Source: Herbinix sp. (GTDB taxonomy: Bacteria; Bacillota; Clostridia; Lachnospirales; Lachnospiraceae). From it: DNA of 64,000 bases. A program made the position numbers and the translations under genes. The stretch lies in the NCBI GenBank assembly GCA_029256105.1, contig JAQSYO010000006.1, positions 124,001-188,000 of the forward strand, in the 5' to 3' direction. Under the pieces are notes generated by a model. The model did no database searches and was not told the origin of the DNA. It saw only the letters and a program-made list of their open reading frames with translations. Shown one piece after another: positions 47,537 through 57,093 of the stretch. How positions within the stretch are numbered: the stretch's first letter is position 1; each line of letters opens with the position of its first letter.

Positions 47537-48274
47537 TTAATCCAGTAGCTTATACATTAGAATGCTTTCGATCTTTTCATTTTTGATATGAAATTTCATT
47601 CCATCAACATAATTTACCGGTAGATATTGAAAATCATCCTCTTCATTGGCTGCTCCATTCCCAATCAAATTTCCTTCCGGATATGCTTCCTTCAGTTTTT
47701 CAACACTGTCTCCGACTTTTATATTTCGTATTGTGGAATAGCCTGTGTCAGTAATTTTAATTTGAAAAATATAAAACTTCTCGTCTTCAGTTGTATTTAT
47801 GGTTTTTATCTCAAGCCCTGGAAATTTGTATTGCTTTTCCGTGAAGCCGATAAGTGTATCCATATTTAACCCATCATCTAAAGAATAGGTGTGCGATTTG
47901 ATTTCGTCCGCTTTGCCCAGAATACCTTCCAACTTTTCATCATCAACAATATCAGAAATAGCAACTGTATTGTCGTTATAAACAAATGCCAACTCTTTTA
48001 GAATAACATTTCCGCTCTTTGGAATAGTACCCTCCTTTATTACATCGGTATCGGTATTATTGTCAACTGTATTATCATCTGATATATCGGTTGATGTATC
48101 CGTTGTATCATCTTCAGCTTCCTTATCAGTTGCCGGAGCAGATGTTGGAGCAGATGTTGGAGCACTTGTTGGAGCAGTTGACGAACCAACCGGATTTTTC
48201 TCGCACCCCGCCAGAACTGCTATACTTAATATCATAATTACAATTATTGTTCCTAATTTTCTTTTTGCTTTCAT
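47537..48274 (-). CDS. lipoprotein of unknown function
   Basis: A 245-residue protein with signal sequence and lipobox VLAGC (lipidated C24). A linker follows with four-residue APTS repeats (12-base DNA units) and an Asp/Thr-rich stretch to about residue 78. The folded part includes NVILKELAFVYNDNTVAISDIVDDEKLEGILGK and IRNIKVGDSVEKLKEAYPEG, the latter resembling a repeat found in other secreted clostridial proteins. It lies 92 bases downstream of the two-component kinase gene on the same strand and may belong to its operon or regulon. Confidence 0.8.
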   Translation of the reverse strand: MKAKRKLGTIIVIMILSIAVLAGCEKNPVGSSTAPTSAPTSAPTSAPATDKEAEDDTTDTSTDISDDNTVDNNTDTDVIKEGTIPKSGNVILKELAFVYNDNTVAISDIVDDEKLEGILGKADEIKSHTYSLDDGLNMDTLIGFTEKQYKFPGLEIKTINTTEDEKFYIFQIKITDTGYSTIRNIKVGDSVEKLKEAYPEGNLIGNGAANEEDDFQYLPVNYVDGMKFHIKNEKIESILMYKLLD

Positions 48275-48366
48275 AATTATACCTCCTAAGATTTATTTTG
48301 TTTATGAGGTCATTATACATAAAATTTCTTTTTTAGTAATAACAGACTTGTATCATTCTTGTAACT

Positions 48367-49767
48367 TCACGTTATTGGAAGAATTAATGAAACTGTAGTT
48401 CCCACCTCTATTTCACTTTCGAACACCAAATGCCCATTAAATTTCTCAACAATCTCTTTACAAATTGGAAGTCCCAGACCTGAACCCTTCGCAAAATTTG
48501 AATTCTTAGCTCTGTAAAATCTCTCCTGAACCCGCGTAATGTCACTCTGGTCGACTCCAATACCCTGATCACTTATTTTGATAACTGCTTCCGTTTGCAT
48601 AGCAAAAGTTTCAACCCTTATATGACTTTTTGCATTAGAATACTTTATAGCATTATCTAAAACATTCGCAATTGCGTGTGACATTAATATTTTATTTACA
48701 TTGGCAAAAACCGCTTTCTCCAGATTTACCTCCAATATTATTTCATTTTTATCGGCTTTTGATTTCATCTCTAAAACCACACTACCCGTTAATTCGGATA
48801 AATCCGTTTTCTCGGTGTTAAGATTTGCTTGATCTGCTTTGTCAAATCGAGATAGCATCAATAACTCATTAATGAGCATTGTAAGACGATCTGATTCATT
48901 TACAAGATGAAAATATATCATTTGTAAATCCTCATCCTCATTTTCGCCTTCGTATAAATATTGAGAAAAGCCTCGGATTGCAGCCAGCGGTGTTTTCAGC
49001 TCATGAGAAACATTGGAAACAAATTGCTTCTGATACTGTATATAGTCGTTTAATTGAATGCCCATCTGATTTAGTCCCGCAGCAAGCATTCCCAGCTCAT
49101 CTTTCCTATTCAATTTAACCTGCTCGAATTGCTGTTTTGAAAACCTTTCCGTAGCACCAAGAAGATATTTAATTGGTTTTGTAGTTTTACGGGCAATATA
49201 CAAGCTTGAAAGCGTTATAAGAATAATAAATCCTCCTGCGCCAATAAACATTATATACCGTATCTTATCCATGATATCATAAAAATAAGAGATGTTTTCA
49301 ACAAGCTCGAATACATAGACATTTTGATAATATTGGTCTTGAATCGGGATTGCAAAATAAATCAATTTATTATCCGTAACTGTATAAGAATAATTTCCTT
49401 TAAGGGCATTTTCAATATTTCCCTTAAAAATCAAAGGCTTCCCGTTACTAATTTTAATTCCATCCACCGCTAATCCCTGAATTCTCAGGTCACTATCATA
49501 TATTCGCACTTCCTTAGCAGAAGATTTTAAAGCCTCCAGAGCACTTTTCGACACATCGGATGCAAGTCCCTTAGAAGTTGATTTTTCATGTTTTGTAAGT
49601 ATTTCACGAAATGTTAACTCGCACATATCCGCCTTTTCCATCATTTGTTTTTCTATTGTCACAAAACTATAGTAATCTATGGCTTTATTCACGGTGATAA
49701 TAATAATGGTAAAGGATAATACAGAGAAAAATAAATAATTTAAAAGAAGCTTAGTTGCATATTTCAA
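48367..49767 (-). CDS. sensor histidine kinase
   Basis: A 466-residue kinase. An N-terminal helix (about 8-28), an extracellular domain (29-168) and a second helix (170-191) lead into a HAMP domain (KPIKYLLGATERFSKQQF) and the H-box FVSNVSHELKTPLAAIRGF with phospho-acceptor H255. ATPase boxes are VLDNAIKYS (N), ISDQGIGV (G1) and GSGLGLPICKEI (G2). It senses an extracytoplasmic cue, possibly cell-wall stress, and phosphorylates the regulator encoded just upstream. The ATG overlaps the regulator's stop by 4 bases. Confidence 0.95.
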   Translation of the reverse strand: MKYATKLLLNYLFFSVLSFTIIIITVNKAIDYYSFVTIEKQMMEKADMCELTFREILTKHEKSTSKGLASDVSKSALEALKSSAKEVRIYDSDLRIQGLAVDGIKISNGKPLIFKGNIENALKGNYSYTVTDNKLIYFAIPIQDQYYQNVYVFELVENISYFYDIMDKIRYIMFIGAGGFIILITLSSLYIARKTTKPIKYLLGATERFSKQQFEQVKLNRKDELGMLAAGLNQMGIQLNDYIQYQKQFVSNVSHELKTPLAAIRGFSQYLYEGENEDEDLQMIYFHLVNESDRLTMLINELLMLSRFDKADQANLNTEKTDLSELTGSVVLEMKSKADKNEIILEVNLEKAVFANVNKILMSHAIANVLDNAIKYSNAKSHIRVETFAMQTEAVIKISDQGIGVDQSDITRVQERFYRAKNSNFAKGSGLGLPICKEIVEKFNGHLVFESEIEVGTTVSLILPIT

Positions 49768-50462
49768 ACAGATTCACCTCCAAGCTGGTAACCAAATCCG
49801 TAGATGGTCTTTACATACTTCGGGCTTTCCGCATCATCCTCCAACTTCTTCCTAAGTCGCATTATTGTCATATCAACGCAACGGCTGTCACCTAAATAAT
49901 CATACCCCCATACAATATCAAGGAGTTCATCTCTTGTGAAAATTTTTTTTGGTTTTTTCAACAGGGTTTCAAGAATTTTAAATTCATTTGCTGTCAATAA
50001 AACCCTAGTTCCATTTTTAAGTACCATTCTTGTTTCCAAATCAAATTCCAGTTCCCCATATGATATTTGATCCACTTCACCATTGTTTGTTAGATTGTTA
50101 TGTTCATATCTTCTTAGTACAACCTTTATCCTAGCTATGAGTTCTCTATTATCAAAAGGCTTTGTAATGTAATCTTCTGCTCCAAGCTCGAGCCCTAATA
50201 CCTTATCAATAATTTCATTCTTTGCAGATAACATGATGACAGGAATTACATATTTTTTTTCAATTTCCTTGCATAGATCATAGCCTGAGTAGTCAGGCAG
50301 CATTAAATCCAGTAAAATGAGATCCGGTTGAAAGGAATCAATCTCAATAAGACCAGTCCTACCATTCTCTGCTGTTTTCACTTGATAATTTTCTCTTTTG
50401 AGAACTAACTCAAGTAAATCTCTAATTGCCAATTCATCATCAATCACGAGAATCTTTTTCAC
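49764..50462 (-). CDS. OmpR/PhoB-type response regulator
   Basis: A 232-residue regulator. The receiver domain starts KKILVIDDE with acidic D8/D9, phospho-acceptor D52 (LILLDLMLPD) and IMLSAKNE. The C-terminal winged helix ends LGDSRCVDMTIMRLRKKLED ... YVKTIYGFGYQL. The start is GTG at 50462, with AGGAGGTGG nine bases upstream; frames extending to 50549 would add residues before the receiver and put that site inside the gene. It is the first gene of the kinase operon. Confidence 0.94.
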   Translation of the reverse strand: MKKILVIDDELAIRDLLELVLKRENYQVKTAENGRTGLIEIDSFQPDLILLDLMLPDYSGYDLCKEIEKKYVIPVIMLSAKNEIIDKVLGLELGAEDYITKPFDNRELIARIKVVLRRYEHNNLTNNGEVDQISYGELEFDLETRMVLKNGTRVLLTANEFKILETLLKKPKKIFTRDELLDIVWGYDYLGDSRCVDMTIMRLRKKLEDDAESPKYVKTIYGFGYQLGGESV

Positions 50463-50824
50463 TTGAAACCACCTCCTATCTATCAGTAATAGCTTATCGT
50501 TTACAAAATACCAGATTAAAATTAATATTTTCCTTATCATACCCTGCACGTTTCTATCTATACCATGTTGAAGGTTTGTTATTTTATTAAAGACAGTAAA
50601 AATAAACTAGTTATAGTCGAACCCTATTTTCACATTCTAAGCCTCAATTTTTCATCCATACTTTCGATTCCATGTGAGCCTCTACCTATATTATACTACA
50701 TAACGCAAGTATATTTCTCACTCTCGTTCTGATTTTATATTACTATATATTCAAAATCAACTCCGGATAAAGTAACTCATCATACACTCCTCAAGCCTGT
50801 TTTGTACTAAAAGAACTGTCCAAA

Positions 50825-50848
50825 TCATATTCTTATAAAAGAATATGA
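50825..50848. promoter_or_regulatory. 10-bp palindrome upstream of the PQQ-dehydrogenase-like gene
   Basis: tcatattctt (50825-50834) and aagaatatga (50839-50848) pair perfectly around four bases, just before the ribosome binding site at about 50857. It may be an operator or a leader hairpin. The rest of 50463-50824 is AT-rich promoter DNA without a visible gene. Confidence 0.45.
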
Positions 50849-50871
50849 AGATATAGGGAGGGTGAAGTTAG

Positions 50872-52287
50872 TTGATTAAGGTTAAAGTTAGCTTACGGCC
50901 AATTGTAAGTAATATAAATTTACCCACCGTTTTGAAAACAACCCTTCTTCCGGGTGACAGGGTAGAAAGTTTATTTATTGCCACCCTAGTAGGAGAGATC
51001 TTTTACATAGGAAATGGAGTTATCAGGACTTTTTTAGATATCCGCTCACAAATTTTAAAATTAGGTGTTTCAAGTGGTGGATATGATGAACGGGGTTTGA
51101 TTGGATTAGCGTTCCATCCCGAATTTTATTATAACGGTCAATTTTATCTTCATTATTCCGTAGCTGGAACACAAGGTACAGGTGCTCTTTCACAAGCATA
51201 TCATCCTAATCCATGTGACCCTAGAGCTTCAAGCCTTAAGTGGGTTAATAGAGAAACTCAATACGATCATATTGACACAGTTGAGGAATGGATTGTGCAA
51301 TCGAATGGTCAACCCCTAAAACAGCGAACTTTACTTAATATAAGAAGGCCATTTTCAAATCATAATGGTGTCAATAGCTTGAATTTCTCGCCAGAAACAG
51401 AAAAACTTATCTTAACAACTGGTGATGGTGGATTTGGATACGATCCATTTAATTTAAGCCAGGATGATATGGAAATTGCCGGTAAAATAATTGAAATCGA
51501 TGTATCAAAGAATACACTTATCGATAACCCGCCCGTCGTAACACGTTTTAATGAACTTCCCTTCCCTATTCAGGAAACCCTCACTGTAATTGCCAAGGGG
51601 GTTCGTAATATAACTGGCATTTCATTTCAAAGGTTTTATGACCGCTATATCAAATATGTGGGAAATGTCGGGCAGGATCTGGTAGAGTCGATTTATTCTT
51701 TTATTCATTATAAACCAATACCGGTTACTCAGCTTATTCAAAATTCTTTCCTAGAATCTGAACCTGACCAAGATGGATTTATTAATTTTGGTTGGCGAGG
51801 TTGGGAAGGTTCTTTTCCTACTTCGATTATAAGGGACTGCTCAACAAACTCGTCTTTGAATGAGAAAACATCTGCTTATTATGATGAAGCAGTAAAAACC
51901 TCAGTGCTTCGTCTTCCGCCTTTAACTTGTTATTATCATATGGACCCCCGCCCTGATAAGTTTGGAGGTACTGCACTTACAGGAGTCCAACCATATATGG
52001 GAAATGGAATCCCCGATTTAACGGGAAGCGTAGTATTTACCGATTTTGCTAGAAATGAAGAAGCCAAGCCTCCAGTTAGAGGGGTTTTAGCTTATACCAG
52101 AGTAAGAGCAGACTGTAAATTAAGTGATTTTAGTGTTATTGAAACAGATTATAATTTTGGGTCCCAATCAGCTTTCTATGTAAGTTTGGGAACGAATTTG
52201 AATCAAACTAGTCTTTATTTGGGGGTTTATGGATCTAGAAATGTAACTGATTTTAACCAAGGTACTATTTTTGAAATTATTCCATGA
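50872..52287 (+). CDS. PQQ-dependent sugar dehydrogenase-like beta-propeller
   Basis: A 471-residue six-bladed propeller of the soluble glucose/sorbosone dehydrogenase (GSDH) type: RGLIGLAFHPEFYYNGQFYLHY, SNHNGVNSLNFSPETEKLILTTGDGGFGYDP, GKIIEIDV and FINFGWRGWEGSFP. These correspond to the cofactor and calcium-binding blades. There is no signal peptide, unusual for a PQQ enzyme, and no PQQ genes are seen, so it may use another ligand or be structural. The start is TTG at 50872, with AGGGAGGG about ten bases before it. Confidence 0.82.
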   Translation: MIKVKVSLRPIVSNINLPTVLKTTLLPGDRVESLFIATLVGEIFYIGNGVIRTFLDIRSQILKLGVSSGGYDERGLIGLAFHPEFYYNGQFYLHYSVAGTQGTGALSQAYHPNPCDPRASSLKWVNRETQYDHIDTVEEWIVQSNGQPLKQRTLLNIRRPFSNHNGVNSLNFSPETEKLILTTGDGGFGYDPFNLSQDDMEIAGKIIEIDVSKNTLIDNPPVVTRFNELPFPIQETLTVIAKGVRNITGISFQRFYDRYIKYVGNVGQDLVESIYSFIHYKPIPVTQLIQNSFLESEPDQDGFINFGWRGWEGSFPTSIIRDCSTNSSLNEKTSAYYDEAVKTSVLRLPPLTCYYHMDPRPDKFGGTALTGVQPYMGNGIPDLTGSVVFTDFARNEEAKPPVRGVLAYTRVRADCKLSDFSVIETDYNFGSQSAFYVSLGTNLNQTSLYLGVYGSRNVTDFNQGTIFEIIP

Positions 52288-52657
52288 TTCATTTCCGATA
52301 ACTATTGGGTTATTCCTGCATTCACACTTAATTTTATATAACACTTTATTCCCTCACTTTCAAGATGATTTAATAACTAAATTTTACACTTACGAAAATA
52401 GCTCTACAATAACGTTACTTGTAGTGTCTATAACGTATTTTTAATTTCCACTAACAATTGTTTAAGCTTTCTTGATCTTCATCCATTCCTCCAATAATAA
52501 AAGTGTATACAACGGAAGCAGAAGTGTATTTTAATTTTGCGACATATTTTTGAAACAATGTCTGAATAGTGTATATAAAGATTATAACTTCTTTGCTATC
52601 ATCTTATAATATAACGTCATATTACTACCGAATAAAAAATTATAAGGAGATATACAA
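52288..52657. other. intergenic region upstream of the GH130 gene
   Basis: AT-rich DNA that must contain the GH130 promoter. TATAAT-like sequences (cttataatataac near 52603-52615) and AAGGAG at the ribosome binding site are visible. No gene or clear operator is seen. Confidence 0.45.
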
Positions 52658-53866
52658 ATGAAGCCAGAAATTATAACATCCTCAGCACCAGTCCTTTCCC
52701 CTATGCCAGGAGTTTCATGGGCAGATACAATGATTCTAAATCCTGCCATTATCAAGGATCCCAAATCAGCTACGCTACATATGTTATTTAGAGCCACTGG
52801 TCCATACCCAGATAAAAAATTAGCTGAGGATTGTTCAAATCCATACCCAATATTCTTAGGTTACGCGAAAAGCGAAGATAACGGAACTACTTGGGATGCT
52901 GATTTTTCAAGACCTGCTCTAGCACCTTTCGTTGAATATGATATAGATAAGCTTTATATCCTAGATGATGAGGGAAACAAAGTAATTAACTATTCGAATG
53001 GCTGTGTTGAAGATCCAAGGATATTTGAAGTGGAAGGACAGCTATATGTCTCTGCTGCAAGCCGTATGTTTCCTCCTGGACCTTACTGGTCAGAAACCTC
53101 AGCTGAACAAAGAAGTAACATACCTGAATGGTCAAGGTCAGCGAATAATCCTTTTGGAAAATCTGCATTTACGAATGATACGACAACTGTATTGTTTAAA
53201 TTGAATTTAGATAAACTCAAAAATAAGGATTATGATCATGCGTTCACCTATGTTTGTAATTTGACAAATTCATGTGTTGATGATAATCGAGATGTATTCC
53301 TCTTTTCTGAGAAAATGATGATTGATGGCAAGCTACAATATGTCATGATGCACAGACCACACAATCCTGAACTATTTGACCCGAATACGCATTACAAAAC
53401 GCCTTCAATTTTCCTCGCTGCTGCAGAAAACATAAAGGACTTTGCAACAAATAAGGCTACTCACAAATTTTTAGCTGGAAGTTTATTTGATTGGGAAGAG
53501 GAAAGAATTGGCGGAAGTTGGCCCCCAATTAAGCTGGGGAATGGCGAATGGATCTTTCAATACCATGGAAAAACTTGGCCAGGTTATGGCTATTCCCAAT
53601 CCTTTATCATTCTCAGAGAGAAGGAAAATGATTTTCCTGAAGTAATCCATCGTTGTCCAGAACGATTAATGTATGTTAAGAAGGACTGGGAAATGCCGGA
53701 TAAGTTCCCCTGTCCATGTCTATTTACGACAGCAGGTATTGTAGTAGATGATACACTGATTATGTCCTATGGGGCAGCTGATCAGTATGCAGGAATTGCT
53801 TGGGCAAACTTCAACGAAGTTGTTACTTATGTAAGGCAATTTGATGCACAAGGAAATAAACAGTAA
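52658..53866 (+). CDS. GH130-like glycoside phosphorylase/hydrolase
   Basis: A 402-residue five-bladed propeller. GH130-type landmarks are DTMILNPAIIKDP, CVEDPRIFEVEGQLYVSAA (catalytic Asp region), ERIGGSWPPIKLGNGEWIFQYHG and FTTAGIVVDDTLIMSYGAADQYAGIAW near the C-terminus. GH130 enzymes phosphorolyse or hydrolyse beta-mannosides; the exact linkage cannot be read here. No signal peptide, so it acts on imported sugars. AAGGAG lies 9 bases before the ATG. The downstream, oppositely oriented AraC regulator is a plausible controller. Confidence 0.78.
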   Translation: MKPEIITSSAPVLSPMPGVSWADTMILNPAIIKDPKSATLHMLFRATGPYPDKKLAEDCSNPYPIFLGYAKSEDNGTTWDADFSRPALAPFVEYDIDKLYILDDEGNKVINYSNGCVEDPRIFEVEGQLYVSAASRMFPPGPYWSETSAEQRSNIPEWSRSANNPFGKSAFTNDTTTVLFKLNLDKLKNKDYDHAFTYVCNLTNSCVDDNRDVFLFSEKMMIDGKLQYVMMHRPHNPELFDPNTHYKTPSIFLAAAENIKDFATNKATHKFLAGSLFDWEEERIGGSWPPIKLGNGEWIFQYHGKTWPGYGYSQSFIILREKENDFPEVIHRCPERLMYVKKDWEMPDKFPCPCLFTTAGIVVDDTLIMSYGAADQYAGIAWANFNEVVTYVRQFDAQGNKQ

Positions 53867-53893
53867 TACAAAAGTAATAAAACCGTAATACAT

Positions 53894-53939
53894 AAGCCGT
53901 TGGTCAGACTGAAGTGTACTTCAGACAATCCAACGGCTT
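53894..53939. terminator. bidirectional terminator with inner hairpin
   Basis: aagccgttgg (53894-53903) pairs with ccaacggctt (53930-53939). Within the loop ctgaagt/acttcag (53909-53924) forms a second hairpin. T-rich DNA follows. It lies between the convergent GH130 and AraC genes. Confidence 0.85.
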
Positions 53940-53955
53940 TTTCTATATACCTTCT

Positions 53956-54852
53956 TCAAGCTTGATGGATAGACCTAAATTTATTAGGTGAAATATCATA
54001 GTATTTACTAAATACCCTGCTAAAATAGCTTAAACTGGTAAACCCAATCTTTTCGGAAATCTCTTTTAGGGGTAGCTGCGAGTTGATTAATAAATTTTTA
54101 GCTTCCTCCAATCTCTCATAGGTAAGCTTCTCCTTAAAGGACATCTCATAGTATTCCTGCATAATTCGATTAAGTTGCCTTACCGTGACACCAATTTGGG
54201 AAGCCAATTCGTGAGGTGATAAGGAAGCTTCATAGTTTCTAAAATAATCATCTACCAAAAGTCTTCTGGAATCATTTATTATTTTATGTGGTACCTCATA
54301 ACCCGACTTTTTATTCATTGATAATGTTCTTACAACATTTAATATAATTTGTGTTGCAAGTGTTTGAATATATGTGTAATGACCCAAAAAGTTGCTTTCT
54401 ATTTCACCTATGAGTTTAGTAAATAAATCAATACTGAAGTATTCATCATTTCCAAACCAGAACTTTGTATTTACCAGCGTATTATATATATTATCTACTT
54501 CACTTTGCATATAGTTATCTATTTTCTTTTTGCTGCTCTTGAGATGCTTAACCTCTAAGTTTATGCAGTATTCTGACATTGGCTCTATCTCATCCGCCTT
54601 TTGCTCATGGTATACATCCGGACCGGTTACATAAAATACACCTGGAGTTATCACATAAGTTTTGTCTAAAACTCGCAAGGTACCTTTGCCATCCGGTATA
54701 AAATGTAACTCAAAGCCACTGTGTGCATGGTTTTTATAATACCAAGAGGGACGAGGTGGTTCATAAGAGATATTAAGAATATTAATAATTATGCTACCTA
54801 TCTGAATCTTAATATCCATTTCCATACCTGAGAACCATTTGCTTTTATCCAT
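53956..54852 (-). CDS. AraC-family transcriptional regulator with cupin sensor
   Basis: A 298-residue regulator. The N-terminal cupin-like sensor contains HAHSGFELHFIPDGKGTLRV and YVITPGVFYVTGPDVYHEQ. The C-terminal double helix-turn-helix reads LSPHELASQIGVTVRQLNRIMQEYY and LPLKEISEKIGFTSLSYFSRVFSKYYDISPNKFR. Regulators of this build sense sugars. Its position next to GH130 suggests control of that gene, although no operator can be named. Confidence 0.9.
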   Translation of the reverse strand: MDKSKWFSGMEMDIKIQIGSIIINILNISYEPPRPSWYYKNHAHSGFELHFIPDGKGTLRVLDKTYVITPGVFYVTGPDVYHEQKADEIEPMSEYCINLEVKHLKSSKKKIDNYMQSEVDNIYNTLVNTKFWFGNDEYFSIDLFTKLIGEIESNFLGHYTYIQTLATQIILNVVRTLSMNKKSGYEVPHKIINDSRRLLVDDYFRNYEASLSPHELASQIGVTVRQLNRIMQEYYEMSFKEKLTYERLEEAKNLLINSQLPLKEISEKIGFTSLSYFSRVFSKYYDISPNKFRSIHQA

Positions 54853-54971
54853 GTTACACCACCTTATGATTTAAGTTCTATTATATAAATTTACGCAAAT
54901 ACTAATAATTATGTTTAGGATGGAATAAACTATCACCATCTTCGTCGATATAGGTTTCAAATAAAGCACGC

Positions 54972-55937
54972 TTATGGGCAGTATAAGCATAATCTATCTT
55001 GTAAGCCTTCTAAGACTTCTTCTGGCACTTCCCTGACCTTGATATCTCCACCTAGGAATAGTAGCCAATTTATTACTTCTGTTAATTCTTCAGGCTTAGT
55101 AACATTGATAAAAGTCTTTAGAATGGCTGTGGTTTGGTAAGGATTCGTATAGGAAATTGAAATCTTTAAAGGATGGTATTTTTTGAACTGAGCAATCGCT
55201 TTTGGACCCAGATCAAGGATTAGGTTGATTACTTCTTCCTTACTACTTAGTTTTTCTAAAATCTTTTTCTTACTTAATCTTTTTTTTGACGGGTAGGGTA
55301 TGACATCGGTGAGATCGTCGACAGAAAAAATCCGCTTCTTTTCTTCATTTAAATCAAAGCCTTCAATTAGCCAAAGGCTTTTTTCACGATAAAGGTGTAA
55401 GAGATAAATTGGATGATCAGACTTTATTCCCTTCTCTTCTTTAATGGTAAGCAATAAATAGCTATCCAAAAGAAGGATTTGGATGAGTTTTTCTAACATG
55501 GGATGTGGGAGGTCTGAAAGATCAAGCAGGTCGGGATTATTGGGGTTAGTCCCTTCAAAAATCAAGATTTGATTTAAAAAAACAAGGTCATCTTGTTGGT
55601 TTTCTGAAATGAGTCCTAGTAATTTTTCTGCTAATGACTGACGACTCTTTAGATAGGGAAGTTGTTGATTTCTTGTGGCCATAAAAGCAATAAAAAGTGC
55701 TTTGAGTTCATGATCAGTAAATCGAACATTGGGCAGTACAGAATTATGCATGACAAAATAGCCCCCATCCCTTCCAACTTCAGCGACAAGCGGTACCCCC
55801 ATGGCCTCAATTTCTCTGATATCTCTAATCGCTGTAGACCGAGAAATGTTAAATTCCAGCATGAGCTCAGTAATTGTAAAGTGGGCACGATTATTGATAT
55901 ACCGCATGATTATATTAATCCGTTCAACTTTTTTCAT
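54972..55937 (-). CDS. HTH-WYL domain transcriptional regulator (YafY-like)
   Basis: A 321-residue regulator. An N-terminal HTH (FTITELMLEFNISRSTAIRDIREIEAMGVPLVAEVGRDGGYFV) is followed by a WYL-type sensor (IYLLHLYREKSLWLIEGFDLNEEKKRIFSVDDLTDV) and a C-terminal WCX-like extension. WYL domains bind nucleotides or small ligands. AGGAG precedes the ATG at 55937. It is divergent from a GyrI-like gene about 110 bases away, as in many regulator/effector-binding-protein pairs of Bacilli. Confidence 0.9.
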   Translation of the reverse strand: MKKVERINIIMRYINNRAHFTITELMLEFNISRSTAIRDIREIEAMGVPLVAEVGRDGGYFVMHNSVLPNVRFTDHELKALFIAFMATRNQQLPYLKSRQSLAEKLLGLISENQQDDLVFLNQILIFEGTNPNNPDLLDLSDLPHPMLEKLIQILLLDSYLLLTIKEEKGIKSDHPIYLLHLYREKSLWLIEGFDLNEEKKRIFSVDDLTDVIPYPSKKRLSKKKILEKLSSKEEVINLILDLGPKAIAQFKKYHPLKISISYTNPYQTTAILKTFINVTKPEELTEVINWLLFLGGDIKVREVPEEVLEGLQDRLCLYCP

Positions 55938-56046
55938 TGGGACTCCTAAACAGTATCATTTTTTGACATGATTTAAGGTTATTATAAACACATCAGATGA
56001 AGAAGACAAGTCATTTGATTAATATAAATGAAGGAAGGTTTTAAAT

Positions 56047-56526
56047 ATGGCAAATTATATAATAGAACAAAAAGATAGCTTTACCGTTATAGGTTTTGGA
56101 GCTGAACTTAAGAGCAATTACACAGACTTTACTGGTTTAAATAAGGAAAAGTCAGACTTTTGGCAGGCAGTCAGTCAGGATGGAAGGCTTGTCACTTTAA
56201 AGGCCCTAGCCACAAATGATTACGTTTTTGCTGTGAACGAAGCAGTGAATAACAAGATGATGCATTATGCAGGCGTCATGACAGAGGCATCAGCACCAGA
56301 AGAAGCAAGAGTTATCCAATTTCCGAAAGGGAATTACCTAGTTGTGAAAGGGGAAGATAAGACGGCTGAAGAGTTGAATAATAAGCTTTCTGGTCTTGCC
56401 TTTGGTCAAGCGTTGCCTGAAGCAAAGAATTTTGCCTATGTTGGCGGGCCGAATGCAGTGGTTGAAATGGGGCAACATAACGGCTTAGTATTTGGAGAAA
56501 TGTGGATTCCGGTTGTACGAAAATAA
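56047..56526 (+). CDS. GyrI-like (effector-binding) domain protein
   Basis: A 159-residue stand-alone GyrI-like/AraC effector-binding fold: MANYIIEQKDSFTVIGFGAEL, FWQAVSQDGRLVTL, YAGVMTEASAPEEARVIQFPKGNYLVVKGE and a final strand FGEMWIPVVRK. Such domains bind small hydrophobic compounds or drugs. It is divergent from the WYL regulator and followed 22 bases later by a gene of unknown function, so the three probably act as one module. AGGAAGG lies upstream of the ATG. Confidence 0.85.
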   Translation: MANYIIEQKDSFTVIGFGAELKSNYTDFTGLNKEKSDFWQAVSQDGRLVTLKALATNDYVFAVNEAVNNKMMHYAGVMTEASAPEEARVIQFPKGNYLVVKGEDKTAEELNNKLSGLAFGQALPEAKNFAYVGGPNAVVEMGQHNGLVFGEMWIPVVRK

Positions 56527-56548
56527 AGAGATAAAAGGAGGGATGAAT

Positions 56549-57013
56549 ATGTCCTATATCGTTGATTTTACAAATGTGTCTACCGTTGGATTAGAGTCTT
56601 CACCTGTAGTAGAAGCGCTTGCCGGTTTACGTGCTAATGAGGCCCGTTACTTTATGAACAAATACAAGCATGAATTTACAGTTATACCGGCAAGCGAAAG
56701 TAAAGAGACCCTTGAATACGCGAACCGAATTTTGAAGGTGGAACGTGGTATCGAGTTTGCAGCCAAACCTTTAGAAACATCGCAATTTCAAGTAGAAAAT
56801 ATCAAATTTGCCTACGTCTTTTATGAGGATGGTCTAGTGATTAACGTCATGTATACGGTTGATGACCCTAAGAAGCGCGCCGTTGGTTTGAAGCTTTCTG
56901 AGGGGATGGAAATTCCAAAGGAGTTAGAAACGAAGTTTAAGTTTGCTAGACAGAAGTCTAAACTAGCTGGGACAATTCGGGGTTCGTTTTTTGTAATTAA
57001 AGGAGAATATTAA
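56549..57013 (+). CDS. conserved hypothetical protein
   Basis: A 154-residue soluble protein starting MSYIVDFTNVSTVGLESSPVVEALAGLR and ending LAGTIRGSFFVIKGEY. I do not recognise the family. ATG at 56549 is chosen because AAAGGAGGG (56534-56542) lies at the right distance; ATG at 56543 is too close to it and one at 56492 would overlap the GyrI-like gene. It is probably co-transcribed with the GyrI-like gene. No membrane segment, metal motif or obvious catalytic residues are seen. Confidence 0.7.
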   Translation: MSYIVDFTNVSTVGLESSPVVEALAGLRANEARYFMNKYKHEFTVIPASESKETLEYANRILKVERGIEFAAKPLETSQFQVENIKFAYVFYEDGLVINVMYTVDDPKKRAVGLKLSEGMEIPKELETKFKFARQKSKLAGTIRGSFFVIKGEY

Positions 57014-57093
57014 AGTCAATAGTTTTTTAGGAATTAACCCGTATTTTTGATATCACTTTAAAAGAGACAAATATATTAGAAGGCTTGAATTAT

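Noticed and set aside
48060-48398. 112-codon plus-strand frame
   Set aside because: It lies antisense to the lipoprotein signal and linker region and to the kinase 3' end; its Val/Ser/Asp-rich sequence mirrors the repeats.
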